This document shows positions 45,566 through 54,543 of a DNA stretch of 64,000 nt, piece by piece. The notes under the pieces are model-generated. The model worked only from the letters and a program-made list of their open reading frames with translations. It had not been told where the DNA came from and did not search any database. Numbering within the stretch: the first letter of the stretch is position 1; the number at the start of each line of letters is the position of its first letter. Origin of the DNA: Aquimarina macrocephali JAMB N27 (GTDB lineage: Bacteria > Bacteroidota > Bacteroidia > Flavobacteriales > Flavobacteriaceae); the NCBI RefSeq assembly GCF_000520995.1, contig NZ_JACA01000034.1, forward strand, positions 85,956-149,955. Direction: 5' to 3'. The position numbers and the translations under genes were made by a program.

Positions 45566-46990
45566 ATGTTCAGTTACAATTTTAAATATGAATTAAAGCT
45601 GTTGCTCCGTAGCCGATGGATACAGCTCTTGAGTTTGATATTATTGCTTCTCTTCGGTTTTTCGGCCTTTAATGGAAAACAAAAAGTAGAGAAACGTAAA
45701 AATGTCATTGTAAAGGCACAAGAAGAACTACGGGAAAGTGATACCAAAATGTTAAAACTTCTCGACTCGGTACAACGTGGGATGGAAGTAAGTGCTTCTC
45801 GATGGACCCTACCCACAAGCCCAATGGCTGTAGGAAATTATCATCCCAGGGTAGCTTCCATGAGCCTTCAACCTATGGCATTTGTATCAACGGGCCAAGC
45901 AGATCTTTTTACCCATTTTGTAAAACCAACGGCAACAGGCGATGATTTTGCCTTAAATTTTACCGAAATGACTAGCCCTGTGCAATTGCTGTTCGGTAGT
46001 TTTGACTTGACATTTGTGATTGTATATCTACTGCCTCTTTTGATCATTGCTTTTTCCTATAACGTGCTTTCTGCCGAGAAAGAAAGTGGTGCACTCCGAT
46101 TGCTGGCCGCACAACCCATTGGTATCTCCAATTGGGTAATGCAAAAACTGGGATTACGTTTCTTTTGGATGTCGGTTTTGGTCATTGCAGCTTTAACACT
46201 TGTTTTTCTTATCATCGGTATTGACATCCTAAATCAAAGGAATCTAGTTTTAGGGCTACTTGTTTTGGTGTTGGGATATATACTCTTTTGGTTTACTCTA
46301 GCCTTTTTGGTTAATCTATGGGTAGGTAGTTCGGCCAAAAATGCGGTAGCTATGCTTGGGCTTTGGGTATTATTTGTGTTACTGGTTCCTTCTGTATTGA
46401 ACCAATTGGGAAATACCCTTTATCCTATGCCATCGCGCACCCTTATGGTCAATGAGATGCGTGAAGTAAAAGCAGAAATCACCCAAAAACAAGACGAAAT
46501 CCTTGACAATTATTTACGTGACCATCCAGAGTATGCTATTAATGACACCTCTCAAAGAAGGTCTTTTTGGCACAGGTATATGGCTTCGCAACAGTTGGTC
46601 AAAGAAGAATTAGAACCCGTAGTAAGCTCTTTTGAGAACCAATTACGAAAACAACAAGACTGGATGAATAAATTCAAATGGATATCTCCGGCAATCACTG
46701 TTCAGGAGTCATTCAACCATTTGGCGGGAACCTCTACGGAAGATTACGAAAATTACCGAAAACAGGTCATGACTTTTGCAGGAAATTGGCGGGAATATTT
46801 TGTGCCCCTTCTTTACAATAATAAAGAGTTTACGCAAAAGGACTATACTACATTACCTAAGTTTCAATATAGCCCAGCCTCATATCAATTGGTTCCAGTG
46901 GCTTTAACGCTCTATCTGATATCCACCGTCCTTTTTGGCCTTGGAATTTTCAGCTCAAAACGTCTAAAAACAAAAGGCATACTCAATTAA
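45566..46990 (+). CDS. ABC-2 permease, DUF3526 type (second)
   Basis: The 474-aa product has the same layout as the preceding permease: N-terminal helix (IQLLSLILLLLFGFSAF), soluble domain, then helices FVIVYLLPLLIIAFSYNVLS, SVLVIAALTLVFLIIGI and LVLGLLVLVLGYILFWF. The coupling region is SAEKESGALRLLAAQPIGIS. The second soluble domain is rich in Gln and Glu, and the last helix is near the C-terminus. The two permeases probably form a heterodimer with the ATPase encoded at 43444-44160. Confidence 0.92.
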   Translation: MFSYNFKYELKLLLRSRWIQLLSLILLLLFGFSAFNGKQKVEKRKNVIVKAQEELRESDTKMLKLLDSVQRGMEVSASRWTLPTSPMAVGNYHPRVASMSLQPMAFVSTGQADLFTHFVKPTATGDDFALNFTEMTSPVQLLFGSFDLTFVIVYLLPLLIIAFSYNVLSAEKESGALRLLAAQPIGISNWVMQKLGLRFFWMSVLVIAALTLVFLIIGIDILNQRNLVLGLLVLVLGYILFWFTLAFLVNLWVGSSAKNAVAMLGLWVLFVLLVPSVLNQLGNTLYPMPSRTLMVNEMREVKAEITQKQDEILDNYLRDHPEYAINDTSQRRSFWHRYMASQQLVKEELEPVVSSFENQLRKQQDWMNKFKWISPAITVQESFNHLAGTSTEDYENYRKQVMTFAGNWREYFVPLLYNNKEFTQKDYTTLPKFQYSPASYQLVPVALTLYLISTVLFGLGIFSSKRLKTKGILN

Positions 46991-47023
46991 GAAAATTATG
47001 TTCAATTTTTAAATACAATAATA

Positions 47024-47497
47024 ATGATTACTAAAGAAGAAGTACAAAAAGTACAAATGGAATGGAGCAACGGGGTTGTCGAGATTGGCGCTAAAAAAGA
47101 TCAAAGAGAGGAATGCGAGCGTTTTACAAGCAAGTTCCTGGATGAACGCTATGCTTTTGATAAAAAAAAGGTACTGTTCAAGCCCACCAAAACATCGGTC
47201 ATTCAATTTAGGCCTGATAAGGAGGGGGCACTTTCGTATTTTATTGCAGGAAACGATCTATACCCAGAGGATGGAGGTTTTGCTATTCAACCCTGGACCA
47301 AGGTACGCTTTGAAAACGAAGTTATGATACTCGAAGAAAAAAGAGCTTTGGCTATGGGTAACTATTACTTTACTGACCTAGATGGGCAGGAGGTCAAGGT
47401 TGAATATACTTTTGGCTATACTCTTGATCCTTCTGGAAAATTAAAGATAGACGTTCATCATTCCTCCCTACCTTATAATCCTGGGGCATCGGTATGA
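47024..47497 (+). CDS. NTF2/SnoaL-like small protein
   Basis: The 157-aa protein has no signal. The pattern of an N-terminal helix (VQKVQMEWSNGVVEIGAK) followed by curved strands (KKVLFKPTKTSVIQFRPD, GALSYFIAGNDLYPEDGGFA, MGNYYFTDLDGQEVKVEYTF) and the ending KIDVHHSSLPYNP fits the NTF2-like cone fold. Homologues with the HHSSxPY ending are often found next to metal-related genes and carry unhelpful automatic names. No catalytic set can be named. It is 33 nt after the permease gene and overlaps the next gene by 4 nt (ATGA). Confidence 0.7.
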   Translation: MITKEEVQKVQMEWSNGVVEIGAKKDQREECERFTSKFLDERYAFDKKKVLFKPTKTSVIQFRPDKEGALSYFIAGNDLYPEDGGFAIQPWTKVRFENEVMILEEKRALAMGNYYFTDLDGQEVKVEYTFGYTLDPSGKLKIDVHHSSLPYNPGASV

Positions 47498-48033
47498 TTT
47501 TTTTCGGTAAACGGCAAGAAAAGACCCTTTTTCTGGTTTGCCCTATGGATTTTATGGAACCTGTGATCAAGGAAAGGTATAAAGGAAATTCTTTTTTTTA
47601 TACCGCCCTGGGGGTTGTTCTCGAGTTCGATGAGCCCACCCAATATAACCTTTATAAGCTAATAAGGAAAGAGGGGATAGATTATATCACATTGGTTGCC
47701 AAAGCTGATGGGGATTTCTACCAAGGAGCATTGCTCGATTGGCAAACGCCATTACAACTCCCTGTGGAGCGATCTTTGGCGCAATTGAAAATTGGTATTG
47801 CTCCCAGGATAGAACGACAGAAAGGCTCTTTCTTAAAATCGAGAATGATTATAGGTGAACACCTTGACCAGCAAAGAGAACGTCTTCTTAATACTAAACT
47901 TTTAGGGATTGAATTGCTACGTAATGGGATAGGGGTAGATAGTCTTGTTTATGAACCTTCTAATAAAAGCTTTACAACTACCGGAGATGTTTTAAATAGG
48001 GCAAAATTATTTGATGGGATGGTAGTTAATTAA
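47494..48033 (+). CDS. conserved hypothetical protein
   Basis: I do not recognise this 179-aa protein. It starts MIFFGKRQEKTLFLVCPMDF, has no signal peptide or membrane helix, and looks like an alpha/beta protein (FYTALGVVLEFDEPTQYNLY, DYITLVAKADGDFYQGALLD). Its start overlaps the stop of the NTF2-like gene (ATGA), so the two are probably co-translated and may form a complex. It is the last gene of the CobW-ABC series. Confidence 0.7.
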   Translation: MIFFGKRQEKTLFLVCPMDFMEPVIKERYKGNSFFYTALGVVLEFDEPTQYNLYKLIRKEGIDYITLVAKADGDFYQGALLDWQTPLQLPVERSLAQLKIGIAPRIERQKGSFLKSRMIIGEHLDQQRERLLNTKLLGIELLRNGIGVDSLVYEPSNKSFTTTGDVLNRAKLFDGMVVN

Positions 48034-48057
48034 AAAACGATATGAAATGAAAAACTC

Positions 48058-48267
48058 ATGTTTTTAGTCTTTTTTCTTTGGATGAAGATTCTCTTTGCCA
48101 TACAAAACGAGATAGACAACTTCCTGCTTCCAAATACCTATCATTATTTCGGTGGTAGGTATTGGGTGTTGATGAGAAATTAGATAAACTCGATTTTTTT
48201 GAACTTAAGTCATTGAAAATAGAAAATCCAAAACTGAAATTTAAAATCAATGAAAATAACGCCTAAA
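48058..48267 (+). pseudogene. possible frameshifted gene remnant
   Basis: Two short open frames overlap here. The first starts at ATG 48058 and reads MFLVFFLWMKILFAIQNEID to a stop at 48183. The second, in another frame, reads EKLDKLDFFELKSLKIENPK to a stop at about 48267. Each looks protein-like but neither is complete, and joining them needs one frameshift near 48170. The family is not recognised. It could also be chance. Confidence 0.25.
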
Positions 48268-48287
48268 CAAAATAATATTATACCGCA

Positions 48288-49700
48288 ATGAACCGAAGGC
48301 ATTTTTTTAGAAACGGAACACTTACTGCTCTTGGTGCAGCAATATTATCCCCATATGAGTTTATTAGGGCTACCCAAGGGGATAGGGTTCAGAAAAACAA
48401 AAAGGCCAAGAACATTATAATGCTTGTTAGTGATGGTATGAGTACAGGTACCTTGAATATGGCAGACCTCTATCTTGACCGAAAAAGCGGAAAGGGCAGT
48501 AATTGGTTGCAACTTTATAAAGAAAACAAAGTATCACGTGCTTTGATGGATATGGCCTCTGCCAGCTCCATCGTTACCGATTCTGCTGCTGCAAGTTCGT
48601 CTTGGGGTGGTGGAGCACGGATCAGAAACGGGGGGATCAATATTGGTGTCAATGGCGAGCCCCACCTTCCTATTTGGCAAAAGTTCAGGGCGGTAGGTAA
48701 AAAAGCCGGGTGCGTTACCACTGTACCTATAACTCATGCTACGCCAGCCGGTTTTTGTATCAACCAAAAATCAAGGAATGACCAGGCCTCAATTGCCGAA
48801 AAATATCTCGAACAGGGTTTTGACCTGTTGATGGGGGGCGGGAATGATTACTTTTCAACAGAAAAACGGAAGGACAAAAAAGATATGTACGGAGCCTTTA
48901 TAGCCAAGGGCTACCATGTAGTTCGAAACCGTGATGAAATGCTAATCGCCCCAAACAGCAAGCCTCTTTTAGGTGTATTTACCGACAATGGGCTTCCTTA
49001 TGCTAAGGATAGGAGGAGCAACCAGAAACTCTTAGAAAGTGTTCCCAGTCTTGCAGAAATGACACAAAAGGCAATAGACGTCTTAAAGGAACATCCAGAA
49101 GGTTTTGTGCTACAGGTAGAAGCAGGAAAAGTAGATTGGGCAGCTCATGGCAACGATATTGCTGGGTTGATCTATGACCAAGTTGCTTTTGACGATGCAA
49201 TTAAAGTGGCTATCGATTTTGCGGAACGGGATAATGAAACTCTGGTCATAATTACCACTGACCACGGTAATGCCAACCCCGGGGTGATTTATGGCTCCAA
49301 TGCCAACCAACAGTTCGATTCCATTCAGAATTACAAACATACTAATGAATGGATTCTAAATGGGATAGGAAAGGAAAGCTCCCCAAATCAAGTTCGAGAA
49401 CGTGTTGAGTATGCCAATGGATTTGGTTTATCCTATGAAGATGCCAAATTACTATTGGGCTATTATGACACTCTCAATAGAGAAGAAGGTCTGTACAACC
49501 CTAAAAGTTTACCGTTTAGAGTTTTGGCTGAAATCCAAAAAAAGCACAATTCTGTGGGCTGGATCAGTATGCATCATTCTGCAGATTATGTAGAATTGGC
49601 ATTATTTGGTCCGGGAAATCACTTATTGAAACCTTTTATAAAAAATACAGACCTACACTATCTTATGTTAGAGGCAGCAGAGGTTGAGAATACATTTTAA
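48288..49700 (+). CDS. alkaline phosphatase (PhoA family), Tat-exported
   Basis: The 470-aa product has a twin-arginine signal (NRRHFFRNGTLTALGAAILS). The active-site Ser is Ser99 in IVTDSAAASS, the equivalent of the PhoA Ser. Metal ligands are visible in LVSDGMS (Asp49), VEAGKVDWAAHGND and TTDHGN, and a late HHS segment supplies another His. It is a Zn/Mg-dependent phosphomonoesterase acting in the periplasm. It is preceded by a 250-nt stretch with a possible gene remnant, so it probably has its own promoter. It follows a cluster linked to metal supply, but a direct link is only inference. Confidence 0.92.
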   Translation: MNRRHFFRNGTLTALGAAILSPYEFIRATQGDRVQKNKKAKNIIMLVSDGMSTGTLNMADLYLDRKSGKGSNWLQLYKENKVSRALMDMASASSIVTDSAAASSSWGGGARIRNGGINIGVNGEPHLPIWQKFRAVGKKAGCVTTVPITHATPAGFCINQKSRNDQASIAEKYLEQGFDLLMGGGNDYFSTEKRKDKKDMYGAFIAKGYHVVRNRDEMLIAPNSKPLLGVFTDNGLPYAKDRRSNQKLLESVPSLAEMTQKAIDVLKEHPEGFVLQVEAGKVDWAAHGNDIAGLIYDQVAFDDAIKVAIDFAERDNETLVIITTDHGNANPGVIYGSNANQQFDSIQNYKHTNEWILNGIGKESSPNQVRERVEYANGFGLSYEDAKLLLGYYDTLNREEGLYNPKSLPFRVLAEIQKKHNSVGWISMHHSADYVELALFGPGNHLLKPFIKNTDLHYLMLEAAEVENTF

Positions 49701-49748
49701 GACAAAAAACAAATCATCAATAAGGTCACTTTTAATACAGTTTTAATC

Positions 49749-50702
49749 ATGTTTAACCGAATCGCTCTTCATATTTTTATTTTGATACTTTTAGTCTCTT
49801 GTAAGGATCAAGTGCAAAAAAAAGACGCCCCATCTCTAATTGACCGAGAAAAGATTGATGCGGCCTTTGGCAAACATGTTTCTGCGATAATGTTGAATCA
49901 TTTATATATAGTTCTGGATAGTCTCTCATATTCTAGTTTAATAAAGGACACTGAGTGGAGCAAGACTTTTGGAGCATTAGATAAAGGGCTTCCTTCTTTT
50001 GCTCCAATAGATAATGATACACCTATGTGTTATCTAAGAGGACATAAACATTATATTGAAATTTTAGGGCCTAACAATATATTCAACGAACCTGTTGGGA
50101 AAAGTGGCGTAGGTTTCACTCTAGAGAATGATGATGAACATTTTCATTTAGGCGTTAAACCAAAACTAAAAGTAGAAAACACTCGGTTTCTTAATGCTAC
50201 AAAAACTGTAGATATGGAATTAAGTAAACAAAAGGGAACTTGGTTCAAAGCATTTTATACCCCTAGTCCTGGTACTGCTTTACATACCTGGTATGCTTTT
50301 TATAATCCTATTTTTCTTGATAGTCTGTACCAAAAGCATCATACTTTTTATTCGCGTGAAGCTTTTTTAAAGCCTAACTACGCAAACCAAAAGCTTTTTA
50401 ATGGCATAAAATCGATTGTAATGACTTGTACTACGGATGACTACATCCGTATCACACAAGAATTATATCATCTGGGATGCAAACTATTAGAAAGAGATGG
50501 TCAAATGCTTAGCATTGATGGAGGAGATATAATTATAAAAATTACAACATCTAATGAGATTGAATATAGTCAAATCACCCAGATACGATGTCATTTAAAT
50601 AGATCTGACGATAGTGTAACTAATCTGGGAAATGTCACCATTGTCAACAAAGGGAAAGAATCCATATGGAGTTTTGATAATCTTCACAAAAATAACTTTT
50701 AA
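49749..50702 (+). CDS. DUF5829-like lipoprotein
   Basis: The 317-aa product has a lipobox ending LVSC (about Cys18). The mature protein begins with a region resembling DUF5829: LNHLYIVLDSLSYSSLIKDT, CYLRGHKHYIEILGPNN and KSGVGFTLENDD, a pattern shared with the vicinal-oxygen-chelate (glyoxalase) fold. A C-terminal half of about 140 aa is not assigned. Function unknown. It is followed by another lipoprotein gene after 11 nt; the two are probably co-transcribed. Confidence 0.7.
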   Translation: MFNRIALHIFILILLVSCKDQVQKKDAPSLIDREKIDAAFGKHVSAIMLNHLYIVLDSLSYSSLIKDTEWSKTFGALDKGLPSFAPIDNDTPMCYLRGHKHYIEILGPNNIFNEPVGKSGVGFTLENDDEHFHLGVKPKLKVENTRFLNATKTVDMELSKQKGTWFKAFYTPSPGTALHTWYAFYNPIFLDSLYQKHHTFYSREAFLKPNYANQKLFNGIKSIVMTCTTDDYIRITQELYHLGCKLLERDGQMLSIDGGDIIIKITTSNEIEYSQITQIRCHLNRSDDSVTNLGNVTIVNKGKESIWSFDNLHKNNF

Positions 50703-50713
50703 ATCAGATAAAA

Positions 50714-51532
50714 ATGAAAACTTATTATTTAACTACCGTAATCCTATCCTTGTCTATTACTTTTACAGGGTGTAAACAACAAAAGAAAAATGTTACTGAA
50801 GAAGAAATTGCAAACCCATCTGTTGAAGAATCGATAGAAATTCAACAATCGATCACCATAGAAAAATTAGAAAACTCTCCGATCTATCCAGATGCTGCGC
50901 TTACCTTGGATTTACCTGAAACCATAAAAATTTCTCAGGGAGGTGATATGGATTTTGTGTTTAATTTAGAGAATTATGAATTAGGTGCCCAAACCCAGGG
51001 GCCAAATTCTCTAAAGTTGGCAAATTCGGGTAAAGGACAACATATCCATTTTATTTTGGATGATCAGCCTTACTCAGCGCATTATGAACCTCGTTTTAAA
51101 AAAGAAATTCCCGATGGTGTGCATCATTTGGTTGCTTTCTTAAGCCGTTCGTACCATGAATCGGTTAAAAATACAAACTCGGTGATAGTTAGAAAACTTA
51201 TGGTTGGTGCCAATCCCCAAGATTCTCTAGGGTTAGATATGAAAGCTCCAACCCTTATCTACAGTCGTCCTAAGGGAGAATATACTGGTAAGGATGCTGA
51301 GAGTTTATTACTTGATTTTTTTGTACTGAACACCACTCTTTCTGAAGATGGGCATAAAGTTCGTGCTACTATTAATGGTGAAGAATTTATCATCACTGAA
51401 TGGGCTCCACAGGTTATCAAAGGGCTTCCAATGGGAGAAGTGATTATTCAACTAGAATTGCTGGATGAAACCGGAACACTGATTCCTGGTCCTTTCAATA
51501 AAGTTACTCGTACCGTACTATTAAAAGAATAA
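50714..51532 (+). CDS. DUF4399/DUF6130-like lipoprotein
   Basis: The 272-aa product has a lipobox ending FTGC (Cys20) followed by a low-complexity Lys/Glu linker. The core has HIHFILDDQPYSAHYEPRF and GVHHLVAFLSRSYHESVKN, typical of a family of small beta-sandwich proteins often labelled phosphopeptide-binding in databases. A second part (DFFVLNTTLSEDGHKVRATI) has a similar fold. No enzyme motif is seen. The clustered His residues may bind a metal. Function unknown. Confidence 0.65.
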   Translation: MKTYYLTTVILSLSITFTGCKQQKKNVTEEEIANPSVEESIEIQQSITIEKLENSPIYPDAALTLDLPETIKISQGGDMDFVFNLENYELGAQTQGPNSLKLANSGKGQHIHFILDDQPYSAHYEPRFKKEIPDGVHHLVAFLSRSYHESVKNTNSVIVRKLMVGANPQDSLGLDMKAPTLIYSRPKGEYTGKDAESLLLDFFVLNTTLSEDGHKVRATINGEEFIITEWAPQVIKGLPMGEVIIQLELLDETGTLIPGPFNKVTRTVLLKE

Positions 51533-51718
51533 TAACGAGACATCCTGTTGTAGAATGGGTAAATTATTGATTCTTATGTTTAGAAATGTAAAATTATCGC
51601 ATTTGAATAAAGACCTATTTACGTTTCTTAGACGTCGAGATTTTTGATGGTAATGAAAAACGTTATCATTTATTTTTTACCGTTACCAAAAAGTGAAACA
51701 ATGTAATTAAATAATCGC

Positions 51719-52801
51719 ATGGAAAACTCAGCTCTTGAATTTCTACCTAAGCATGTTATGTCTAAATATATACGGCATCAATTGTTAACCAAGCCATTTG
51801 ATGATTTGAAATATGATCAATTTGAATCGGCAATTAACACCCAAATGATAAAAGAGGCTAGTGTTGAACAACAAGAATTTCTATACGTTTATACTGAAAA
51901 ATGTATTATAGAGCCTACTTTTGGGTGGGCTCTTTCAGAAAATTTTCAGTTGATTGCAGAATCTTACCCTTATGCTCAATTTGTGCTTGACCAGTTCAAA
52001 CCAACTATTACAAAAACTCATTATTTTCGGCAAAAGAGGGTAAAGCTAAATAAGGCTGTTTTGTTATCAGAAAATTACACGAACTATTTTCATTTTCTGA
52101 ATGATTTTGTTGGACGATTAGCACTACTTGATCGTTTAAATGTATCACGAGACATTCCTGTTATTGTATCTGAAGAATTAAGATCAAGTATTTTTTTTCA
52201 GCAATTTAACATGTTATGTCCAAAATTCTTCAATCGTAATTGGATATTTCAGGCTAAAAATGAATATTATGAAATTAAAGATGCTACTTATTTTGTTCAA
52301 AATATAACCTGCAAACATGAAAATTTTCGCCCATTGCTTGATGAATTGTCTTACGAAGAAAACACTGTTGCTTCTCCTGATAAAATATTTATTACCCGCC
52401 GAGGAATCTACGGAAGAGGTTTAGTAAATTCCTTGGAAATTGAAAGCATTGCTCAAAACAATAATTTTAGAATAATCGACGCGCAGAACTTTACCATTGC
52501 AGAACAAGTTAAGTTATTTACCAATGCTACTCATATCATCGGATTACATGGCGCAGGGCTTATGAACATGATATATTGCAAAAATAAGCATGTTAAAATA
52601 CTTGAATTATTTCCAGGAAACTTTTATAAAGCCGTTTACTATTGGCTGGCATCACAATTTTCACACAGTTATAGTTGTATCAGGGGTTTACCAACCACAA
52701 ATAATGAGCAGACCATTACTTCAACATCTGTCATTTTTAAGAGTAACTTTTATATGCCTCCGGATGTTTTCTTGAACAAATTAATAGCATGGCTTAGGTA
52801 A
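51719..52801 (+). CDS. GT61-family glycosyltransferase (DUF563)
   Basis: The 360-aa cytoplasmic protein has the GT61 pattern: LLSENYTNYFHFLNDFVGRL in the N-terminal half, KIFITRRGIYGRGLVNSLEI, then ATHIIGLHGAGLMNMIYCKN followed by HVKILELFPGN. These match the donor-binding half of the family. Bacterial members add sugars to surface polysaccharides or glycans. It is monocistronic, with 186 nt upstream and an inverted neighbour downstream. The acceptor cannot be inferred. Confidence 0.85.
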   Translation: MENSALEFLPKHVMSKYIRHQLLTKPFDDLKYDQFESAINTQMIKEASVEQQEFLYVYTEKCIIEPTFGWALSENFQLIAESYPYAQFVLDQFKPTITKTHYFRQKRVKLNKAVLLSENYTNYFHFLNDFVGRLALLDRLNVSRDIPVIVSEELRSSIFFQQFNMLCPKFFNRNWIFQAKNEYYEIKDATYFVQNITCKHENFRPLLDELSYEENTVASPDKIFITRRGIYGRGLVNSLEIESIAQNNNFRIIDAQNFTIAEQVKLFTNATHIIGLHGAGLMNMIYCKNKHVKILELFPGNFYKAVYYWLASQFSHSYSCIRGLPTTNNEQTITSTSVIFKSNFYMPPDVFLNKLIAWLR

Positions 52802-52908
52802 TAATTTTGACAGGAAAGACTTAACCAAGTCTAAAAAACCAATGCTGTAAGCGCTACAAGAGATCGGTTTAGACCGTCTATAGAATATTTACTTAGTTAC
52901 TATTTTTT

Positions 52909-53352
52909 TTAATTTATCAACCTACCTGTCGCCTCTTTTAATATATAATTACAGTGATCTACATCATCTGTATTAAGTTCAAGAATACCTGTAACCTCTA
53001 CAATTTGATCTGTTTTAAACTTTGGCTTTTGTTTAAAAATAACTTCAACAATACTTTCTGGACCTGCTGCACCACAAAAAAAACAGGAAGACTTAGGATT
53101 TTTAGATACCATATAGAATTCATCTTCTTCAATAGAAAAATCTAAAAAGTAACCTTTAATACGAATTTGAGCACCTTGGTATGACTTTATAATAGGTCCG
53201 AATCTTGGTTTCAAAAAGATATCATCATATTTTGCACTATAAACATTATAAAATTTTACATCAGCCAAATCGTGCCAAGCCAATTTTTCTTGAGAAAAAA
53301 GGTTGAATTTAGTTACTATAAAAAACAGGATTAGAAAGGCTATTTTATGCAT
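52909..53352 (-). CDS. periplasmic DUF3299-like protein of the ABC exporter
   Basis: ATG 53352 is chosen because it begins the signal peptide MHKIAFLILFFIVTKF and overlaps the permease stop by 8 nt. The 147-aa protein (KLAWHDLADVKFYNVYSAKY, then FGPIIKSYQGAQIRIKGYFL) resembles DUF3299. It contains SCFFCGAAGPE, a CxxC that may bind zinc or copper. Such proteins are coded beside MacB/LolE-like permeases in putative zinc-responsive operons. Expected location: periplasm, perhaps as substrate carrier. Confidence 0.72.
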   Translation of the reverse strand: MHKIAFLILFFIVTKFNLFSQEKLAWHDLADVKFYNVYSAKYDDIFLKPRFGPIIKSYQGAQIRIKGYFLDFSIEEDEFYMVSKNPKSSCFFCGAAGPESIVEVIFKQKPKFKTDQIVEVTGILELNTDDVDHCNYILKEATGRLIN

Positions 53353-54541
53353 CAGATATTGTTTTAGAAACATTTAATTTAAATAAAGGCAATGAGGCCA
53401 GAATCGCTGCCAGGAAGGTGGTTAGAATCACTAGTATCAATATGAGTAGTTCTTTATTGGTAGGAAAGCTAAATACAAAATGGTATCCATATATATTTTC
53501 TGTAAAAATTGAAAAAAACCAGATACTTATTCTCCCTAAAAACCATCCTAAAATGGATCCTAATAGGGATAAAAAAAGTGCCTCGAGAAAGACCAATTTT
53601 ATCAACTGAAAAGTGTTGGCCCCATAGGTACGTAACAAGGCCAACTCTTGTTTTCTTTCTCTTACCGTTTTTATTAAGTTAATAAATATACTAAGGCCAG
53701 CTACCAGCAGTATTGCAATAGCAATACCATTAATTGTACGAAAGCCAATTCCTAAAAACCTCATTAATCGCTCGATTTCAAATTTGGGGAGTGCTGCTTG
53801 CATGGTTGTTTTTTCATTAATAAGTCTAGACATTTGCAAAGCCCCCATAGGGTTTCTAAATTTAACTAGTAAAGAGGTTATTTCTCTTTGTTCTTCGTGC
53901 TCTTCTTCATGATGATTGTGTTCATCACTATGTTCATGCACTTCCCAAATACTTTGCAGATTAGTAATGATAAGGTGATCAATAATCGCCCCTGTTGGTT
54001 TTAATACTCCAGTAACAATAAAAGGTTTCTCATCATGAGTTTCTAATCCATTTTCGGCTAAACCATGTGCACTGGCAAAAGTATCTCCTATTTGTAGGTT
54101 AATTTTTTTTGCTACATCATTTCCAATAACTACTTCAAAAGGCTTTTCATATAACTTCCCTTCTTGCAAGGTTGCATCATACTTAGCCAAATACTCATTT
54201 GACGTACCTAAAACTCTATACCCTCTATAATTATCTCCATAAGAAACGGGTATCATTTCTTTAACCATAGGATTTCTAGCAATTTTTAAGGCTTCATCTA
54301 ATGGTATATTACCCGTAGGATCATCAATGTGCAAAACAGAAGACAATACAAGTTGTAGCGGACTCCCTTTTGCACCAATAACCATATCAAATGGTTTAGT
54401 ATTATTTTCTAAATGTTGGTTAAGTTGATTTCTTACCTGCAAAACAAAAGTTGTTAGCGAAATACTTAGTAACAATAGCAAAACACTCAAAATAGTATTC
54501 AAAGGTTTAGAAATCAGATTTTTGTAAGCCAGGTATAACAA
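53345..54541 (-). CDS. MacB/LolE-like ABC permease with His-rich loop
   Basis: The 398-aa product starts with TTG (54541), 2 nt after the ATPase stop; no ATG is available near the first helix. It has one N-terminal helix, a large periplasmic domain with HEHSDEHNHHEEEHEEQ (202-218), and three C-terminal helices with the FtsX-like motif KTVRERKQELALLRTYGA. Family members move lipoproteins or extract lipids and peptides from the membrane. The His-rich loop suggests metal sensing or binding and fits zinc-linked control of this operon. Confidence 0.88.
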   Translation of the reverse strand: MLYLAYKNLISKPLNTILSVLLLLLSISLTTFVLQVRNQLNQHLENNTKPFDMVIGAKGSPLQLVLSSVLHIDDPTGNIPLDEALKIARNPMVKEMIPVSYGDNYRGYRVLGTSNEYLAKYDATLQEGKLYEKPFEVVIGNDVAKKINLQIGDTFASAHGLAENGLETHDEKPFIVTGVLKPTGAIIDHLIITNLQSIWEVHEHSDEHNHHEEEHEEQREITSLLVKFRNPMGALQMSRLINEKTTMQAALPKFEIERLMRFLGIGFRTINGIAIAILLVAGLSIFINLIKTVRERKQELALLRTYGANTFQLIKLVFLEALFLSLLGSILGWFLGRISIWFFSIFTENIYGYHFVFSFPTNKELLILILVILTTFLAAILASLPLFKLNVSKTISDA

Positions 54542-54543
54542 TT

